Positions 32,671 through 45,041 of a DNA stretch of 64,000 bases are shown here, piece by piece. Position 1 is the stretch's first letter, and every line of letters starts with the position of its first letter. The position numbers were made by a program, and so were the translations under genes. Source of the stretch: Bombardia bombarda (taxonomy: Eukaryota; Ascomycota; Sordariomycetes; Sordariales; Lasiosphaeriaceae); contig JAULSR010000001.1 of assembly GCA_030512295.1 (NCBI GenBank), positions 3,619,001-3,683,000 of the forward strand, read 5' to 3'. The notes beneath the pieces were generated by a model, which was not told where the DNA came from, did not search any database, and saw only the letters and a program-made list of their open reading frames with translations.

Positions 32671-33328
32671 GGTGGACTTATGTAGTATTGTTCCTCATGG
32701 CGATGACGGATGCGCGCCCGCCCCCAATTGCCAGCCCTGCGCGCGTGTCCAGGTAGACTGTAGGAACGGCTAGTAGGTGGGTTTAAGCTGAGTTGCAGTG
32801 GGTAAAGGTAGCACGAAGCGCTAAATTGGGGAAACTCAGTATTTGGGCTACTTTCATGATGGATAGTATTGGTTCCAAAAATTACTTACAAAGGTTTAGT
32901 ATGAGCTAATTTACAATCTGCAGATACCTTCTATCCATTGAGGTAAATCGCAAAAAGAAGCTCAAAGCTCCCCTGGCGGCCCCTGGCGGCCCCTATAACC
33001 AATACCGAGACACCTCCCCCACCTGCTTGCCATGTTCATTGCCCCGCATTACGCAGCGGATAAGCTCTCCATCTTTATCCCCCACCAAAATGCGGGCATT
33101 GGAGCCGGAATGGAGACGGGCAGTCACAGCAAGACGAACTACCAACCGAAACAGTCATCTTACAAACAACACAGCCGTCCATCCCTCAAGCACTTTTCTA
33201 TGATGTACCTCAGAGGTGCCGTTGACTTTACATCGACTTAAACCCTAGATTGCCAGTTTTTCCCTACCTAGTAACAGTACCTCTATTCATCATAGCTGGC
33301 CGACATCGCCCAGAGTCTCTCGACAAAC
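32671..33328. promoter_or_regulatory. Divergent promoter region of UreD and QNS1
   Basis: No gene. A direct repeat of CCCCTGGCGG occurs around 32,970-32,995, and AAACCCTAG (33241-33249) is a telo-box-like word about 80 bp before the QNS1 start. Confidence 0.45.
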
Positions 33329-36300
33329 ATGGGTCACCTTATCACGGTGGCTACGTGTAGCTTGAACCAATGGGTTCTCGATGTGGGTTGACCTCATGCG
33401 ACCATCCCTACTTACCTTTCAACATGCATTTCATTCCACTGACTGGTACTGTTCTAAACAATAAATAGTGGGAGGGTAACCTTGGCAGGATCATTGAGAG
33501 CATCCACCAGGCCAAGGCAGCTGGCGCACGTCTGCGCGTCGGTCCTGTGAGTGGTAATCCAGCTCAGTGACATATGTCGTATACATATGTGTCTAATATC
33601 AATATCAGGAGCTGGAAATATGTGGCTACTCCTGCCTCGACCACTTCCACGAGCTCGATGTCTACACCCACAGTCTCGAGATGCTGCTGCAGCTGCTGCA
33701 GGACGAGACAACCCATGGCATCGTCATCGACGTGGGCCTGCCCATCATGCACCGCAATCTTCGTTACAACTGCAGAGTTATCTGTAAGTATCTTAGACAA
33801 CCTTTCTCTTTCTGAATTGACTGAACCAAGATGCTGATATACATGTGTGATGTTATAGGCCTGGACGGCAAGATCCTCCTCATTGTGAGCAGCATCAACA
33901 TTCTCGCCCACTTTGATATTACATGATGTGCTAATTTGAATAAAAAAAACTAGAGACCAAAGATGTGGCTAGCCAACGACGGCAACTACAGGGAGATGCG
34001 CCACTTCACCCCCTGGATGCGCCCCCGCGAGACGGAGCTCTTCCATCTGCCCAAGATGCTCGCAGAGGTCCAAGGCGCCACCCATGTCTTGTTTGGCGAT
34101 GCTGTCATTTCGACCCCTGAGACGGCCTTTGGCGCCGAAACTTGTGTAGGGACTCTTTTGAGTGTGAAAGAGGAGCTGAGAAGAGCTGAGCTTACCGTTG
34201 GCGGGCAAACAGGAAGAGCTCTTTACGCCGAATGCTCCCCATATTGTATGTTTCTCTTGGTCCCTTATGGTGCAGTCATGGTCTTTAGATTCTTGCTAAT
34301 TTCTTTCATTCGACAGGACATGGCACTTGACGGTGTAAGTGAATCTCGGGACCGTGAGCTCCTGGCATGTTGAGGGATAACCAACTGACTATTAGTCAGG
34401 TCGAGGTGTTTACGAATTCGAGCGGCTCGCATGTATGTTTTGACCCATCATTATCGTCATCACGTAAACATGAAGTCTAACCAGAATACAGTTTACACTG
34501 CAAAAGCTGGATACCCGCCTGCAGCTCATCATGGAAGCCACCAGAAAGTCTGGCGGCGTTTACCTTGTACGTCCCTTCCACTTCTGGGGCCAGCCCCAGT
34601 ACCATCTCTGACTTGCATACTCCCCTTTGTGGGAGTATGAACCTCAAAAATCGGGGCCGAACTAACACAACGTCCCTGTTACAGTATGCCAACCAGCAGG
34701 GTTGCGAGTATGTGCCCCTTTCTACCATTCTCAATCCCCCACTATCCGGTAGAATGACCATCTCCCCCCCAAAGTAGCTAAATAAGCCATGGGCCAAGTA
34801 TTCGAGAAGTATACGAGTCATAACTAACAAAAACAGCGGCGAGCGTCTATACTTCGACGGCTGTGCCATGATCATCGTCAATGGGGACGTTGGTAAGTAA
34901 ACCTAAGCTCTTGGCATGATTATGCGGCCCATTTTAACACCATAATCAGTTGCCCAGGGCTCCCAGTTCTCGCTGAACGATGTGGAGGTTATCACCGCCA
35001 CCGTGGATCTCGAGGAAGTTCGGGCGTATCGATCCTCCATATCGCGCGGTATGCAGGCCGCCACATCCACTGCCAAGTATCAGCGAATCCAGACACCCTT
35101 TGAGCTTAGTCCCGAGGACGAGGATGCCGATGTCTGGAAGCGACCTACTCCCGTCATAAAGCCACGATATCATTCGGTCCAGGAGGAAATTGCGCTAGTT
35201 GGTGGAGCTGTAAGTGTTCAAGTCGGGGATATCATTCCGGAATTTAAGCTGATGTTTTATTCTCTATAGTACCTCTGGGATTATCTCCGCAGGTCCGGAA
35301 CAGCTGGCTACTTGGTTCCCCTGAGCGGAGGAATCGACTCTTGCGCGACAGCGAGTATGTTCATCACCGTCCAGTCTGCACATTCACGATAACATGGTTG
35401 ATGATGTACTAACGACACCGGACAGCCATCGTCTACTCCATGTGCCGCATGGTAATCCAGGCCATCGAGGAGGGCAACGCCCAGGTCATCGCGGACGTCA
35501 AGCGCCTCGCCAAATATGACGGCGAGGACGTGCTCCCCAAGACGCCGCAGGCGCTCTGCAACCAAATCTTCACGACAATCTACATGGGAATGAAGAAGCA
35601 GAGCTCCCGGGAGACTCGCCAGCGCGCAAAGGATCTGTCCGACGCCATCGGCAGCTACCATGTCAACCTCGACATCGACGACGTCTATGAGGCGCAGAAG
35701 AAGCTGGTTGTCAATACCATCAACTTTGAGCCAAAGTTCAGGGTGGAGGGGGGTACGAACCAGGAGAACTTGACGCTGCAGTGCTTGCAGGCGAGGATCA
35801 GGATGGTTACTGCTTATGTGAGTGCTACTTGGCTTGTTTAAGGTGGTGTGCTGACCTGGATGTGTTTTTTCTTTTAGGAATTTGGGCAGATTCTCCCAAC
35901 GGCTCGCGGGAGACCCGGTGGCGGGAGTTTGTTGGTTTTGGGAAGTGCCAATGTCGGAGAGGTAAAGTGCTTGGTCTGAAGAATCTGGAAATGATAACTG
36001 GCGCTAACTGAATAACAGAGTACGTTTACCCCTATATCTCGGACCAATCTGCCTGCTGTGTCGATAGTAGACGAGCTTTTGGGTACTATAAAAAGAATGG
36101 AATGGACGCTAACAAGTATATAACTGCTAGGTCTCCGTGGTTACCTTACAAAGTATGTGCCGCCCAATTTTTGTGGATGATTATAGTTACTAACGATTGG
36201 CATAGATACGATTGCTCTAGGTATACTAGCAACGGTTACAGATCTTGACGTTGGAGGAGATTAGCTAACAGCTTGACTAGTGCGGACATCAATCCCATCG

Positions 36301-37222
36301 GCAGCATTGACAAGGATGACCTCAAGCGCTTTATTGCCTGGGCCGAGAAGAGCTTTGATCTCCCCTGCCTGAATGAGTTCTTGACGGCAATTCCGACGGC
36401 TGAGCTGGTGAGTTCTGTTTATTACTTGCTCCCTGAAGTGCTGAACTGTGTCATTTTAGTCATGTGCTAAGTAGTTGTACTTGTAGGAGCCAATTACCCA
36501 TGATTATGTGCAAAGTGACGAAGCAGGTAGGTCTTGTTGGAACCCATTCCAGTTTTCATACAGCTCGTTTTGCTAGACGGTGTGGATACTTGTTGCTGAC
36601 TTTAAATCCAGACATGGGCATGACATACCAAGAACTGACGATATTCGGTGTAAGCTAAGCCATAATCTCGAAAGGGGTTCACTACTGACATTTCATGCAG
36701 CGCCTTCGAAAACTCAACAAGCTTGGGCCATTTGCCATGTTTCAGCGGCTCGTTCATGACTGGAGTATCGATCGAGAGCGCAGCCCAGAGGATGACGGTC
36801 CAGCGTACACACCTGCGCAGGTCGCGGAGAAAGTGAAGAGATTCTTTCACTTTTATGCTATCAATCGTGAGTTTCCTTCATATCCTTGCTCCATATTCAG
36901 CATTTTATACTAACTTCAAACAGGCCACAAGATGACTACCGTGAGTAATGGTGCATATCTGTTATGGTAGTAAACGCGATGACTAACCGTGGAAATCAGC
37001 TCACCCCGGCAATACACTCAAACGACTACTGTAAGTTGATATCAGAATGTTCGTTTTGGTGATATGGGTGATAGCTAACTTTGGAACTTAGCACCTGATG
37101 ACAACAGATTTGATCTGCGCCCCTTCCTGTACCCTTCCTTCTGGTCGAGCTGGAGCTTCAAGAGGATCGACATGGAGCTGAAGCGGATCGAGAAGAGGTC
37201 TGCTAAGAAGGCTTCTGTGTAA
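33329..37222 (+). CDS. QNS1: Glutamine-dependent NAD+ synthetase
   Basis: It makes NAD+ from deamido-NAD, ATP and glutamine, the last step of both the de novo and nicotinate routes. I read 25 exons: 33329-33382, 33469-33546, 33609-33783, 33859-33884, 33954-34145, 34213-34245, 34317-34334, 34400-34432, 34492-34566, 34685-34707, 34837-34892, 34950-35209, 35270-35354, 35426-35817, 35878-35961, 36019, 36131-36152, 36206-36220, 36281-36407, 36487-36526, 36612-36649, 36701-36866, 36924-36940, 37000-37030 and 37092-37222. The product is 723 aa, the usual length. The nitrilase-like glutaminase domain has the catalytic Glu (GPELEICGYSC), Lys (GKILLIRPKMWLAN) and Cys (NQQGCDGERLYFDG). The synthetase domain has the ATP loop [50 protein letters not shown] and DMGMTYQELTIFG. 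The Ser codon before LRGYL needs a one-base exon (A at 36019). Intron density far exceeds all neighbours. Confidence 0.93.
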
Positions 37223-38065
37223 GAGAGTGAAGCAGATGTGGAAATTTTAAGCAGTGACTGTTTGCAGAGAAGGGTATTACATAGACACGCAGAAGATAGA
37301 CGTACATGACCTAAAGAGTACTCCTGGAATTACGAGAGTAAGGTGCTGGCTGTTTGGTTATGTGATGCCATGCTTCCCCGATGATCCTGGTAGGCATCCT
37401 CACAGCCATCCCAAGGCCTGGCTCTTCTCGCCCAACGCATCTACGAATACTACGGATATATGTATCAGTTCCAGCGAGCACCTACCGCCGATCCCCCAGC
37501 AAAAGACCTTAACTCGGGCATTATGGTTGATCCCCATAGCTCAACTGGCGGTATATATAGAAGCAAAAGACAACACCTGGGTCAGGGTTTTCTGACTACA
37601 ATCAACGAAGTAAACTTTCATTAGTGGGATTAATGAGGAGTTTCGTAGCCGGCTATCCTCTGAAGAGGTTAGCCGGGGAGCTTTTGATGTTTTTTAGAGG
37701 GGGGTGCAGCACCACTTTGATGCCGATATAAGAAACACTTTGTCTGGTCGAGTAAGAGGAGGAGGAGGGTCGGTACGTACCTCGGTACCACCCCTGCCTC
37801 CATCAGAACCAAGCTTCGTGCCCCACCACGACGTTCTTTCGCAGGACTCACGAAACGTAAAATGTGCCCCACTATCCATCCAGAACTTAGAAGTGCTGCA
37901 GCGGCCCATCACTTTCCTCCACTCATTCAAACATTTCAGCTTTCAGTAAACCACCATAACAACCGCCATCAGCATACCTACCTATTCAATTGACATCACT
38001 GGGATCCGAACCAATCTAACTAAACCACATCACACCCCAAAACCCGAAAAAAAACAACCAAAGGG
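37223..38065. other. Intergenic region between QNS1 and RPC4
   Basis: No supported gene. The last hundred bases before 38066 are the RPC4 leader. Confidence 0.5.
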
Positions 38066-38172
38066 ATGCCGCCAACAACAGGAAGGCCCCGCGCCCCCCG
38101 CGGCCGCGGTCGAGCAGCAGACGGTCGAGCAGGAAGTGCCGTCGCAGCTGCAGCTGCAGCGAGCTCCCGAGG

Positions 38173-38203
<31 letters not shown>

Positions 38204-40164
38204 GCAGAAGCAAACGCAGACTTGAGCATCACCAGCGACGCCCCACCACCACCTCCACCAGCAAACCTCGATCCATTCCGCTCGTTCACCGTCACGCCTG
38301 GACCTACCCCAACCCCTGCGCCCGCGACGACAGCGGCAGCGGCCGCAACAGCACCGCTACCCCCCTCTACCACTGCCGCCACCAGCGCCTCTGCGAGACC
38401 ACCGGCGACAGCGGCAAAGTTCAAGCCCAAGGGCGTCCGCAGGAGCGAGAGCGACCGCGTGCGCCTCGCTGATGAGCAGCGGCTGCTGCAGGCGAGTAGG
38501 AATGCCGAGGAGACGAGGATGCGGGATCGGCTGCTCCGCGGGCGCGGGCGGAGCGGCCGGGGCCGAGGCCGAGGTCGCGGCGGGTTCTTGAATAGGGGGA
38601 ATGCGAGGGGGGTGAGCACGGCGGCGGGGCCATTTTCGTCGGGGGTTGCTCGTGAGTTTTCCTATTTTTTCCTTTTTTTTTTCTTTTTTTTTTTTTTTTT
38701 TTCCTTTCCTCTGTTTTACCTTGTTCACTACATATTTGAAGTTTGATTTGATACTAATATTTGCGTGTAACAACAGTCGGCGGCAGCTCTTCAGCCCACC
38801 GCGGCACCGTAGGTGGCTACGGGATTGCTTCTGGGTCTGGCGGTGGTGGTGGTGGTGGTGGTGGTGGTGGTGGCAGAGGCGGAGGCGGAGGAAATGGGGA
38901 TGATGACGATGGCGGAGAATACGGAGCGTCGGGCTACATTGATAACAGCAGGATCAACGCTGACATGCTTTATCGCGTTGTTGACTACTCGGACGAGGAG
39001 GTCAGGCCCGGCATTCGTGCGTCTAGGCCGCCAAAGACCATCATGCCCATGGGCATCCGGCGCATCGAGCCCAAGGACGAGAGTCAACGCTTGGCCGAAT
39101 ATGCAGAGGAGAAGGGACGGGGAGCTGGAGATGATGACCCGGCCAGCGCTGCGAGGAAACAGGCTGCGCGTGAGGGCGATGAGGACGACGACGACGATTC
39201 CGACAGCATGTTTGTTGATCAGGGACCTGGTGCTAAGGGCGAGGATGATGCAACGATCAGGATCAAGCAGGAGGCGGGCGAGGGGATGGATATCGATCAG
39301 CTCCCGGCTGCGGCTGCTGCGCTGGCGATTAATGGGGGAGGTTACAAGGCGCCCGACTCGCCCGAGCGGAAGGAGAAGGTCATAGTGGGCGCGGACGATG
39401 AGGGTAAGAAGCTGAAGAAGATGAGGGCGGGGTATAAGGATCCCGAGCAGGAACTGATATTTGAGGATCTGGAGCGTCTGGCGAACATGTTCAATATCGA
39501 CGACGAGGCGGCCGGTGCGGGCGAGGGCAGTGCGCTGGAAGGGCATATGTTTCTGTTCCAGTTCCCGCCGGTGCTGCCGCCGCTGAAGGTGACGGCGGTT
39601 GATGGCAATGGTGGTGGTAGTGGGACTAAGAGCCCCGTTAAGCCGGAGCCGGTGGATGATGATGACGACGTGGTCATGTCCAGTCATCCGCCCACAAGGA
39701 GCGGGGGCGCCGCGATTGATCTCACCGCTGTTAAGGATGAGGAGGGAGAGAACGACGATGGCGACAAGGCAACAGCAGAAGACGATGGCGGCATTGAGGA
39801 AGGCGGCTACGTCGGCGAGCTGGTTGTGCGCAAGTCGGGCAAGGTGGAGCTCAGCTGGGGCGGCAAGGTGATGGAGATGGTGCCGGGGACGCAGGCGAAC
39901 TTCCTGTCGACAGCGGTGCTGCTCGAGGAGGCCGATGTCAAGCCTGCTGTTGCGGGGGCACTGGCAGGGCAGCAACTGCCGGTGATCGCGGGCAAGGCGT
40001 TTGGCATGGGCAAGATCCAGGGGTCGTTTGCGCTCGCGCCGGCGTGGGAGGAGGAGGAGGAGTGGGTGGTTGATCCGCAGGAGTTGGTGGAGGCTGGGGT
40101 TGGGAGGGTTGGTGGTGGTGGTGAGGATGGGGATGGGGATAATGGGGATGATGATAGGCTATAG
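38066..40164 (+). CDS. RPC53: DNA-directed RNA polymerase III subunit RPC4 (Rpc53)
   Basis: This Pol III subunit pairs with Rpc37 and acts in termination and reinitiation on tRNA and 5S genes. Exons are 38066-38651 and 38777-40164, about 657 aa. The N-terminus is Ala/Pro-rich, then a basic FKPKGVRRSESDRVRLADEQ segment and an RGR/GRGRGRGG tract (residues about 130-190) typical of RPC4. A Gly run follows the splice site. Then come INADMLYRVVDYSDEEV, PKTIMPMGIRRIEP, acidic linkers and the C-terminal domain: QELIFEDLERLANMFNID, MFLFQFPPVLPPLK, GYVGELVVRKSGKVELSWGG and FALAPAWEEEEEW. That last domain dimerises with Rpc37. The intron contains a 19-base T run (38684-38702). Splicing gives phase-1 joining at Leu. 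No frame break is seen. Assignment is firm; the N-terminal repeats are variable. Confidence 0.9.
38684..38702. repeat. Poly-T run within the RPC4 intron
   Basis: Nineteen T just after the donor region, in a longer pyrimidine tract. Confidence 0.85.
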
Positions 40165-41338
40165 CAGAAGTGTCTAAGAGGTAGTGGTATTTGCTTTAGT
40201 ATGGAGGAAAAGGGGGAGGGGAAAGAGGAAAAAGGAAAACAAAACAAAACAACAACGGGCATTAGACGGATAGGTTAGATACCCAGAGCTTTTTCCTTTT
40301 TTTATCAACATTATTATAACAGTGGTTGAGTGGATAGGTTGTTGCTCAACATCCAGCGTGCACTGGAGGGTAGTTAGAGGTAGCGTTGCTATGGTGGTCT
40401 TAGACAGCATCTGTCTCAATGACAGCTGCAACATGGATAGCCTCTGTTGATGGCATCAAATGCAGTACCTTGCCAGCTAGCGAATTACCTGTTTCTGTTC
40501 TGCTACGGAAGTATAACAGAATGTGAATGAGGCCTCGGAGTTTGTCCTCACACCTATCTGAGACATGGTGTGTGGCTACCCCTGAGTGATTTACTACCTT
40601 ACGTAGTTGCCGTATTCCGTAGAACAGTCTTTGCCGTTTCTAGAACCCGAGATCAATCCCGAGCTCGACAGCTACAAAAGGGGAGACACAGCTCGGTATA
40701 TCGGGCACTGGTTGGGGAACGGGTGGGCTTGGAGCTACCCCTCCCCCACTTACCGTGTCTTGGTATCAACCTTGGTATTGGGGTTCTTGTTTGAAGATAA
40801 TATAGGTCGGTAGCTACGGAACATGTCAACCGCTCGGGACACTTACAAGAGGGGCAAGCGCCAATGTGGGGTTGAAGGATTGTTAACTTCAATACCTGAA
40901 TACCGAGCAGATGGATGGGGGGCTATCTTGGGATCTATCTATACGGGTACTGAGCGGACAAAAGATCCCCGATAATGGCATAAATCAAGACAAAGAATGA
41001 TAATATTAGTGAGGGGAAGCAAAGTGTAAGGTAAAATCATGTTGTTTGCATCAAAATGATCAGTTACTGGAGAATTCGTCCCGCTCTCGGCGGTTAACGG
41101 CCTTCGCCTTCACGTCTGCTTCTTCTACTTCTCGATCCCCGCCGCTTCCGTTAAAATGCAGAAATAGTACCCGCATCTTATCTGTATCCTGTTTAATTAC
41201 TGATTTATCTCGATATTTGCTTCTTTTGATCCTTCAGCGTGTTTGCGAGATCTTACCTTGCTTCCTCACCATATAAGACGAATGCAGACAACTTCCCCAC
41301 TCACTCTATCGGCATCGACCAGCTCCAACAAAGAAAGC
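40165..41338. other. Gene-free interval
   Basis: RPC4 3' flank and promoter of the monooxygenase gene. No supported gene. Confidence 0.5.
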
Positions 41339-42661
41339 ATGGCCACCACCGAGCAACCAAAAGATGCTCCCCTCCACATAATAATAATCGGCGCCGGCCT
41401 CGCCGGCCTAGCAACCGCCCTCTCCACCGCGCTCGCCAACCCGTCCCACCGCGTCACCATCCTCGAGACCGTCCGCGAGCTCCAAGAAATCGGCGCCGGC
41501 CTGCAAGTTACACCCAACGGCACCGCCCTCCTCTCCCGCTGGGGGCTAGCCGCCGAGCTCGCCCCGCTCGCCGCCGTGCCCTCGTCTCTGTCCGTCCACC
41601 GCTTCGACGGCACCAAGCTCCTCGCCCACGAGCCGCACCTCCAAGAGACGGTGCGCGCCCGATATGGAAACCCGTTCTGGGACCTGCACCGCGTCGATCT
41701 GCAGCGCGCCATGGTCGCGCGGTGCAAGGGGCTGGGCGTGGAGGTGAGACTTGATTCTCGCGCGGTGGCGGTGGATTTTGACGAGGGGGTGGTAACGCTG
41801 CAGGATGGGAGGAGGGTCGAGGGGGATGTGGTGGTGCTGTGCGATGGGCTGTGGAGCGGGATCCGGTCGCAGTTTATCGGGGAGAAGATTGAGCCGGCGC
41901 TGACGGGCGATTTGGCGTATCGGATCACGTTGAGGGTGGATGAGCTGAGCGGTCCGGACAGGGACGAGCTCGCGGCGTTTGTGGCGGATCCGCAGGTGCA
42001 TTTCTGGGTTGGGCCGGCGAGCCATGCCGTGGGGTATTCGGTGTCCGCGGGCAAGGTGTACAATCTGGTGTTGTTGTGCCCGGATGACCTGCCGGCTGAG
42101 GTGGTCAAGGCGGATGGTGATTTGGAGGAGCTGGGGGCGAGACTCGAGAGATGGGATCCGTTGTTGAGGAAATTTGTCGCGCAGGTGAAAAGCGTGCTTA
42201 AGTGGAAGCTTATGTGGCTGGATGGAGATGCATTGCCGAGGTGGGCGAATGAGAAGGGGACTTTCTTTATGGCGGGAGATTGTTGTCATCCTATGTTGCC
42301 GTATCTGGCGCAGGGGGCTAACTCGAGCTTGGAGGATGGTGCGGTGTTGGGGAGTTTGCTGGGGAAGGTGGAGAGGACGGAGCAGTTGGTTACTGTGGCG
42401 GAGATGTATCAGAGGTTGAGGATGGAGCGCGGGAGGAAGATACAGCTTGAGGGGTTCAAGCAGAGGCATGATTTTCATCTTGAGGATGGTGAGGAGCAGG
42501 AGAGGAGGGATGAGCTGATGGTGAAAGCCATGATACCCGATGGGGAGGGTCTCAAGGCCCCGTTTCCTAGTCGTTGGACGTGTCCAGAGATTCAGCCATT
42601 CTTGTATGGGTATGATGCGTATGTTGAGGCCGAGAAGGCGTTTCGGGAGAATCCATTTTGA
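41339..42661 (+). CDS. FAD-dependent monooxygenase, salicylate-hydroxylase-like
   Basis: It probably hydroxylates an aromatic or polyketide substrate with NAD(P)H and oxygen, with FAD bound in a Rossmann fold. It is an intronless frame of about 440 aa. The dinucleotide motif IIIIGAGLAGLATALS is at residues about 15-30, the ETVRELQEIGAGLQVTPN segment follows, and the DG motif VVVLCDGLWSGIRSQF is near residue 175. The GD motif FFMAGDCCHPMLPYLAQGAN and the following SLEDGAVLGSLLG close the FAD site near residues 315-345. There is no signal peptide or membrane helix, so it is likely cytosolic. The start at 41339 lies 20 residues before the FAD motif as in relatives; an upstream in-frame ATG at 41282 would add 19 residues. 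The substrate cannot be told from sequence, and no biosynthetic cluster genes surround it, though an MFS transporter lies next door. Confidence 0.85.
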   Translation: MATTEQPKDAPLHIIIIGAGLAGLATALSTALANPSHRVTILETVRELQEIGAGLQVTPNGTALLSRWGLAAELAPLAAVPSSLSVHRFDGTKLLAHEPHLQETVRARYGNPFWDLHRVDLQRAMVARCKGLGVEVRLDSRAVAVDFDEGVVTLQDGRRVEGDVVVLCDGLWSGIRSQFIGEKIEPALTGDLAYRITLRVDELSGPDRDELAAFVADPQVHFWVGPASHAVGYSVSAGKVYNLVLLCPDDLPAEVVKADGDLEELGARLERWDPLLRKFVAQVKSVLKWKLMWLDGDALPRWANEKGTFFMAGDCCHPMLPYLAQGANSSLEDGAVLGSLLGKVERTEQLVTVAEMYQRLRMERGRKIQLEGFKQRHDFHLEDGEEQERRDELMVKAMIPDGEGLKAPFPSRWTCPEIQPFLYGYDAYVEAEKAFRENPF

Positions 42662-43576
42662 TCAGGGGAATTATGGTACCCCAAAGGCTAGTAACTTTAG
42701 ACAAAATAGTCCCAGAAGTAAAGGGGCCAAACAAACACTGGATAGAACATCCTCCCCTATTTAGTGTCCACCGTCCCCATCAACTTTTGGGACCAATCAA
42801 TACCGAGCTGCATTCCCACCATCTTGACCAAAACCATTCCTTGAAAGTGAGAGCAAGCAGCAAAATGTTGATAACCGTCATACTTACTGAACCGACCCCT
42901 AAATATCCATCGGCTTTCCCTTCTGGGCAAAAGACCGAGCCAAGCCTATTCCATCACACCCTCACGCTCACCCACCCTCCATCTTTACCACCCAACTACC
43001 GATGCAGACCTGCCTGCATCCGACGTCGGCCACCGGTTAACAATCGGTCAGTCAAGTCAGCCACAACAAGAACAACCGCTGCCTGCCATATTTCCTCTCC
43101 TGCAGGACTTGGCAGCAGCAGAACCACCACACCAGATGCAACGGTTTGTACCTTGCTTTTGGTCCATAATCAGACACTGGCTTACTACCTGGAAGAGAGT
43201 GTGTGCGTCCTGAGACACGCGCAACACAACGTTGGCGATTTTGTTGATGATGCTGCTGGGGATACAGACGAAAGCGAGATTGTGATCACAAGAGGTTGGT
43301 TTGTGAGGGTAATTGTGTATCCTATGTCCAGCATTACTGCGTACCATGTTATCATGTCTTTCGTGGCTGATCTTGCCAACTGTGGCTTTTGAACCCCTTT
43401 CCTCTCTGCCCTTTCCCCGGCTGAAGCTAGTATCGTAGGGTATCATGTCGCTGTATGTAGCCCAGAAATAGGTAAACACACATTAGTCGTATATCCATCT
43501 TACCTGCCACGATAGATCATACCTTCTCTCCTTTCCAAACATTCTCCGAGTATTTTGACCCATCAACCGCCACCCA
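42662..43576. other. Convergent intergenic region
   Basis: Between the 3' ends of the monooxygenase and the transporter. An open frame of 244 codons (42658-43392) lacks family similarity and shows no domain; I do not call it. Confidence 0.5.
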
Positions 43577-45041
43577 TCAAACCTTAACCCACACCCTCCA
43601 CCCTGTCACCGCACACCTCGCCCCCGCCAGCGTCACCGCCGCCAGCACCACCACCGCGCCCGCCCACACCTGCGCCCACAGATACCTGCCGCCATCCCTA
43701 TCAATAATCGCGCCCGCAGTTGGCGGCCCCGCCAGCGTGGCAAACGCCGAGACCGTACACACCATGCCGAAGCGCGTGCCCATCTTGCGCGGGTCCGCCG
43801 TCAGGCTGGCCAGCGAGCCCACCATGACGCCCTGCGCGGCCCCGTTGGACAGCCCGAAGAAGACGGCGAAGGCGTACATGCCCGCGCGGGAGGCGACGCC
43901 GGTCCAGGCAAAGATCATGCCGGCAAGCAGGGGCGTGGTGAGGCAAAACATGTTGATGGGCCCCATGTAGCGGTCGGCGAGGAAGCCGACGAGGGGCCGG
44001 CTGGGCACGCTCATGCCGTTGAGGAGGAGCAGGAGCTGGACCGAGTCGGTGGTGGAGAAGTGGATGATGTTGCGGGCGAAGGCGTTGATCTTTGGGGATA
44101 TTAGTGGAATCATAGCAGTTTGGAAAAGGGGGAAAGTTAAAAAACTAAAAAAGGCGACAAGGGGGGAATGACAAAAAAAGGGGTAAAGTAACACTCACAT
44201 AAAAAAACCCAAAATACAACGCCCAGAGAAACAAAAACGACCCCATCATATACAACACATACGGCCCCTCCCTCAGCGCCTCCCAATCAACCAGCATCCC
44301 CAACACCCTCGGCCTCAGCCGCGGCCTCAACAGCGCAATCGCCACCGCCGCCACGCACGCCGTCACCAGCCCCGAACACCGCACCGCCCACGCGAACCCC
44401 ACCCGCGGAATCAGATACTGCACCGTCGCTGGGAACACCACGCTCCCAATCCCCGTCCCCGTCGCCGCCACCGCCAGCGCCGTCGACCGCTTCGCCCTGA
44501 AATACGAATTGATCACCGCCAGCGGCGGCATGAACATGACGCCCAGCCCCAGGCCCGTGCAGACGCCCTGCGCGAGGAAGATCTGCCAGTACGTGGCGCC
44601 CGCGATGCTCGTCATCATGGTGCCGAAGACGGTCAGGCACGCGCCGCAGGCGATGGTGGACTTGATGAAGCCGGCGTCGGCGAGGCGGCCGCTGAAGATG
44701 CAGGCGCTGAAGGTCATGAAGACCTGGATGGAGCCGATCCACGAGACCTGGGCCTCGGGCAGGTGCAGGGTGTCGCGGTAGTGGAGCTGGTAGACGCCGA
44801 AGGCGGAGGGGTAGCCCCAGGAGAGCATGTTGATGAGGCAGCCGGCGAGGACTTGGGACCAGGCGGTGAGGCCGCCGTCGGGGGGCTCGAAGTCGTCTTC
44901 TTGTTCGGTGTCGGGGGTGGTGCAGGTTGTTTGGCTGTCGGTGTGGGTTGGCGTGGTGGGCGTGGTGTTGATGTCGGGTTGGTGGTGGTGGTGCTCCGGT
45001 AGGGCCGTCTTCTCGATGTCTGGGTCGATGGGTATGGCCAT
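43577..45041 (-). CDS. MFS transporter, monocarboxylate-transporter type
   Basis: A proton-coupled or facilitated carrier of a small organic acid or similar metabolite, probably in the plasma membrane. Exons on the minus strand are 45041-44199 and 44089-43577, 451 aa. After an acidic and His/Thr-rich N-tail comes the family signature PPDGGLTAWSQVLAGCLINM, then GYPSAFGVYQLHYRDTL. Twelve helices are visible, with DR-like SGRLADAGF after helix 2 and PSRPLVGFLADRYMGP in the second half. The intron (44090-44198) splits the protein near helix 7 (FFY to INAFARN) in phase 0 with a GTGAGT donor. The start is chosen at 45041; an in-frame ATG at 45170 adds 43 residues without family resemblance. It is convergent with the monooxygenase, which may or may not be functional linkage. 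Substrate unknown. Confidence 0.88.

Noticed and set aside
38791..39975. 394-codon open frame on the minus strand
   Set aside because: Lies wholly opposite RPC4 exon 2; composition is that of a shadow frame and there are no domains.
42658..43392. 244-codon plus-strand frame after the monooxygenase
   Set aside because: No domain, signal or similarity that I recognise; His/Pro/Ser-rich chance frame in a convergent region.
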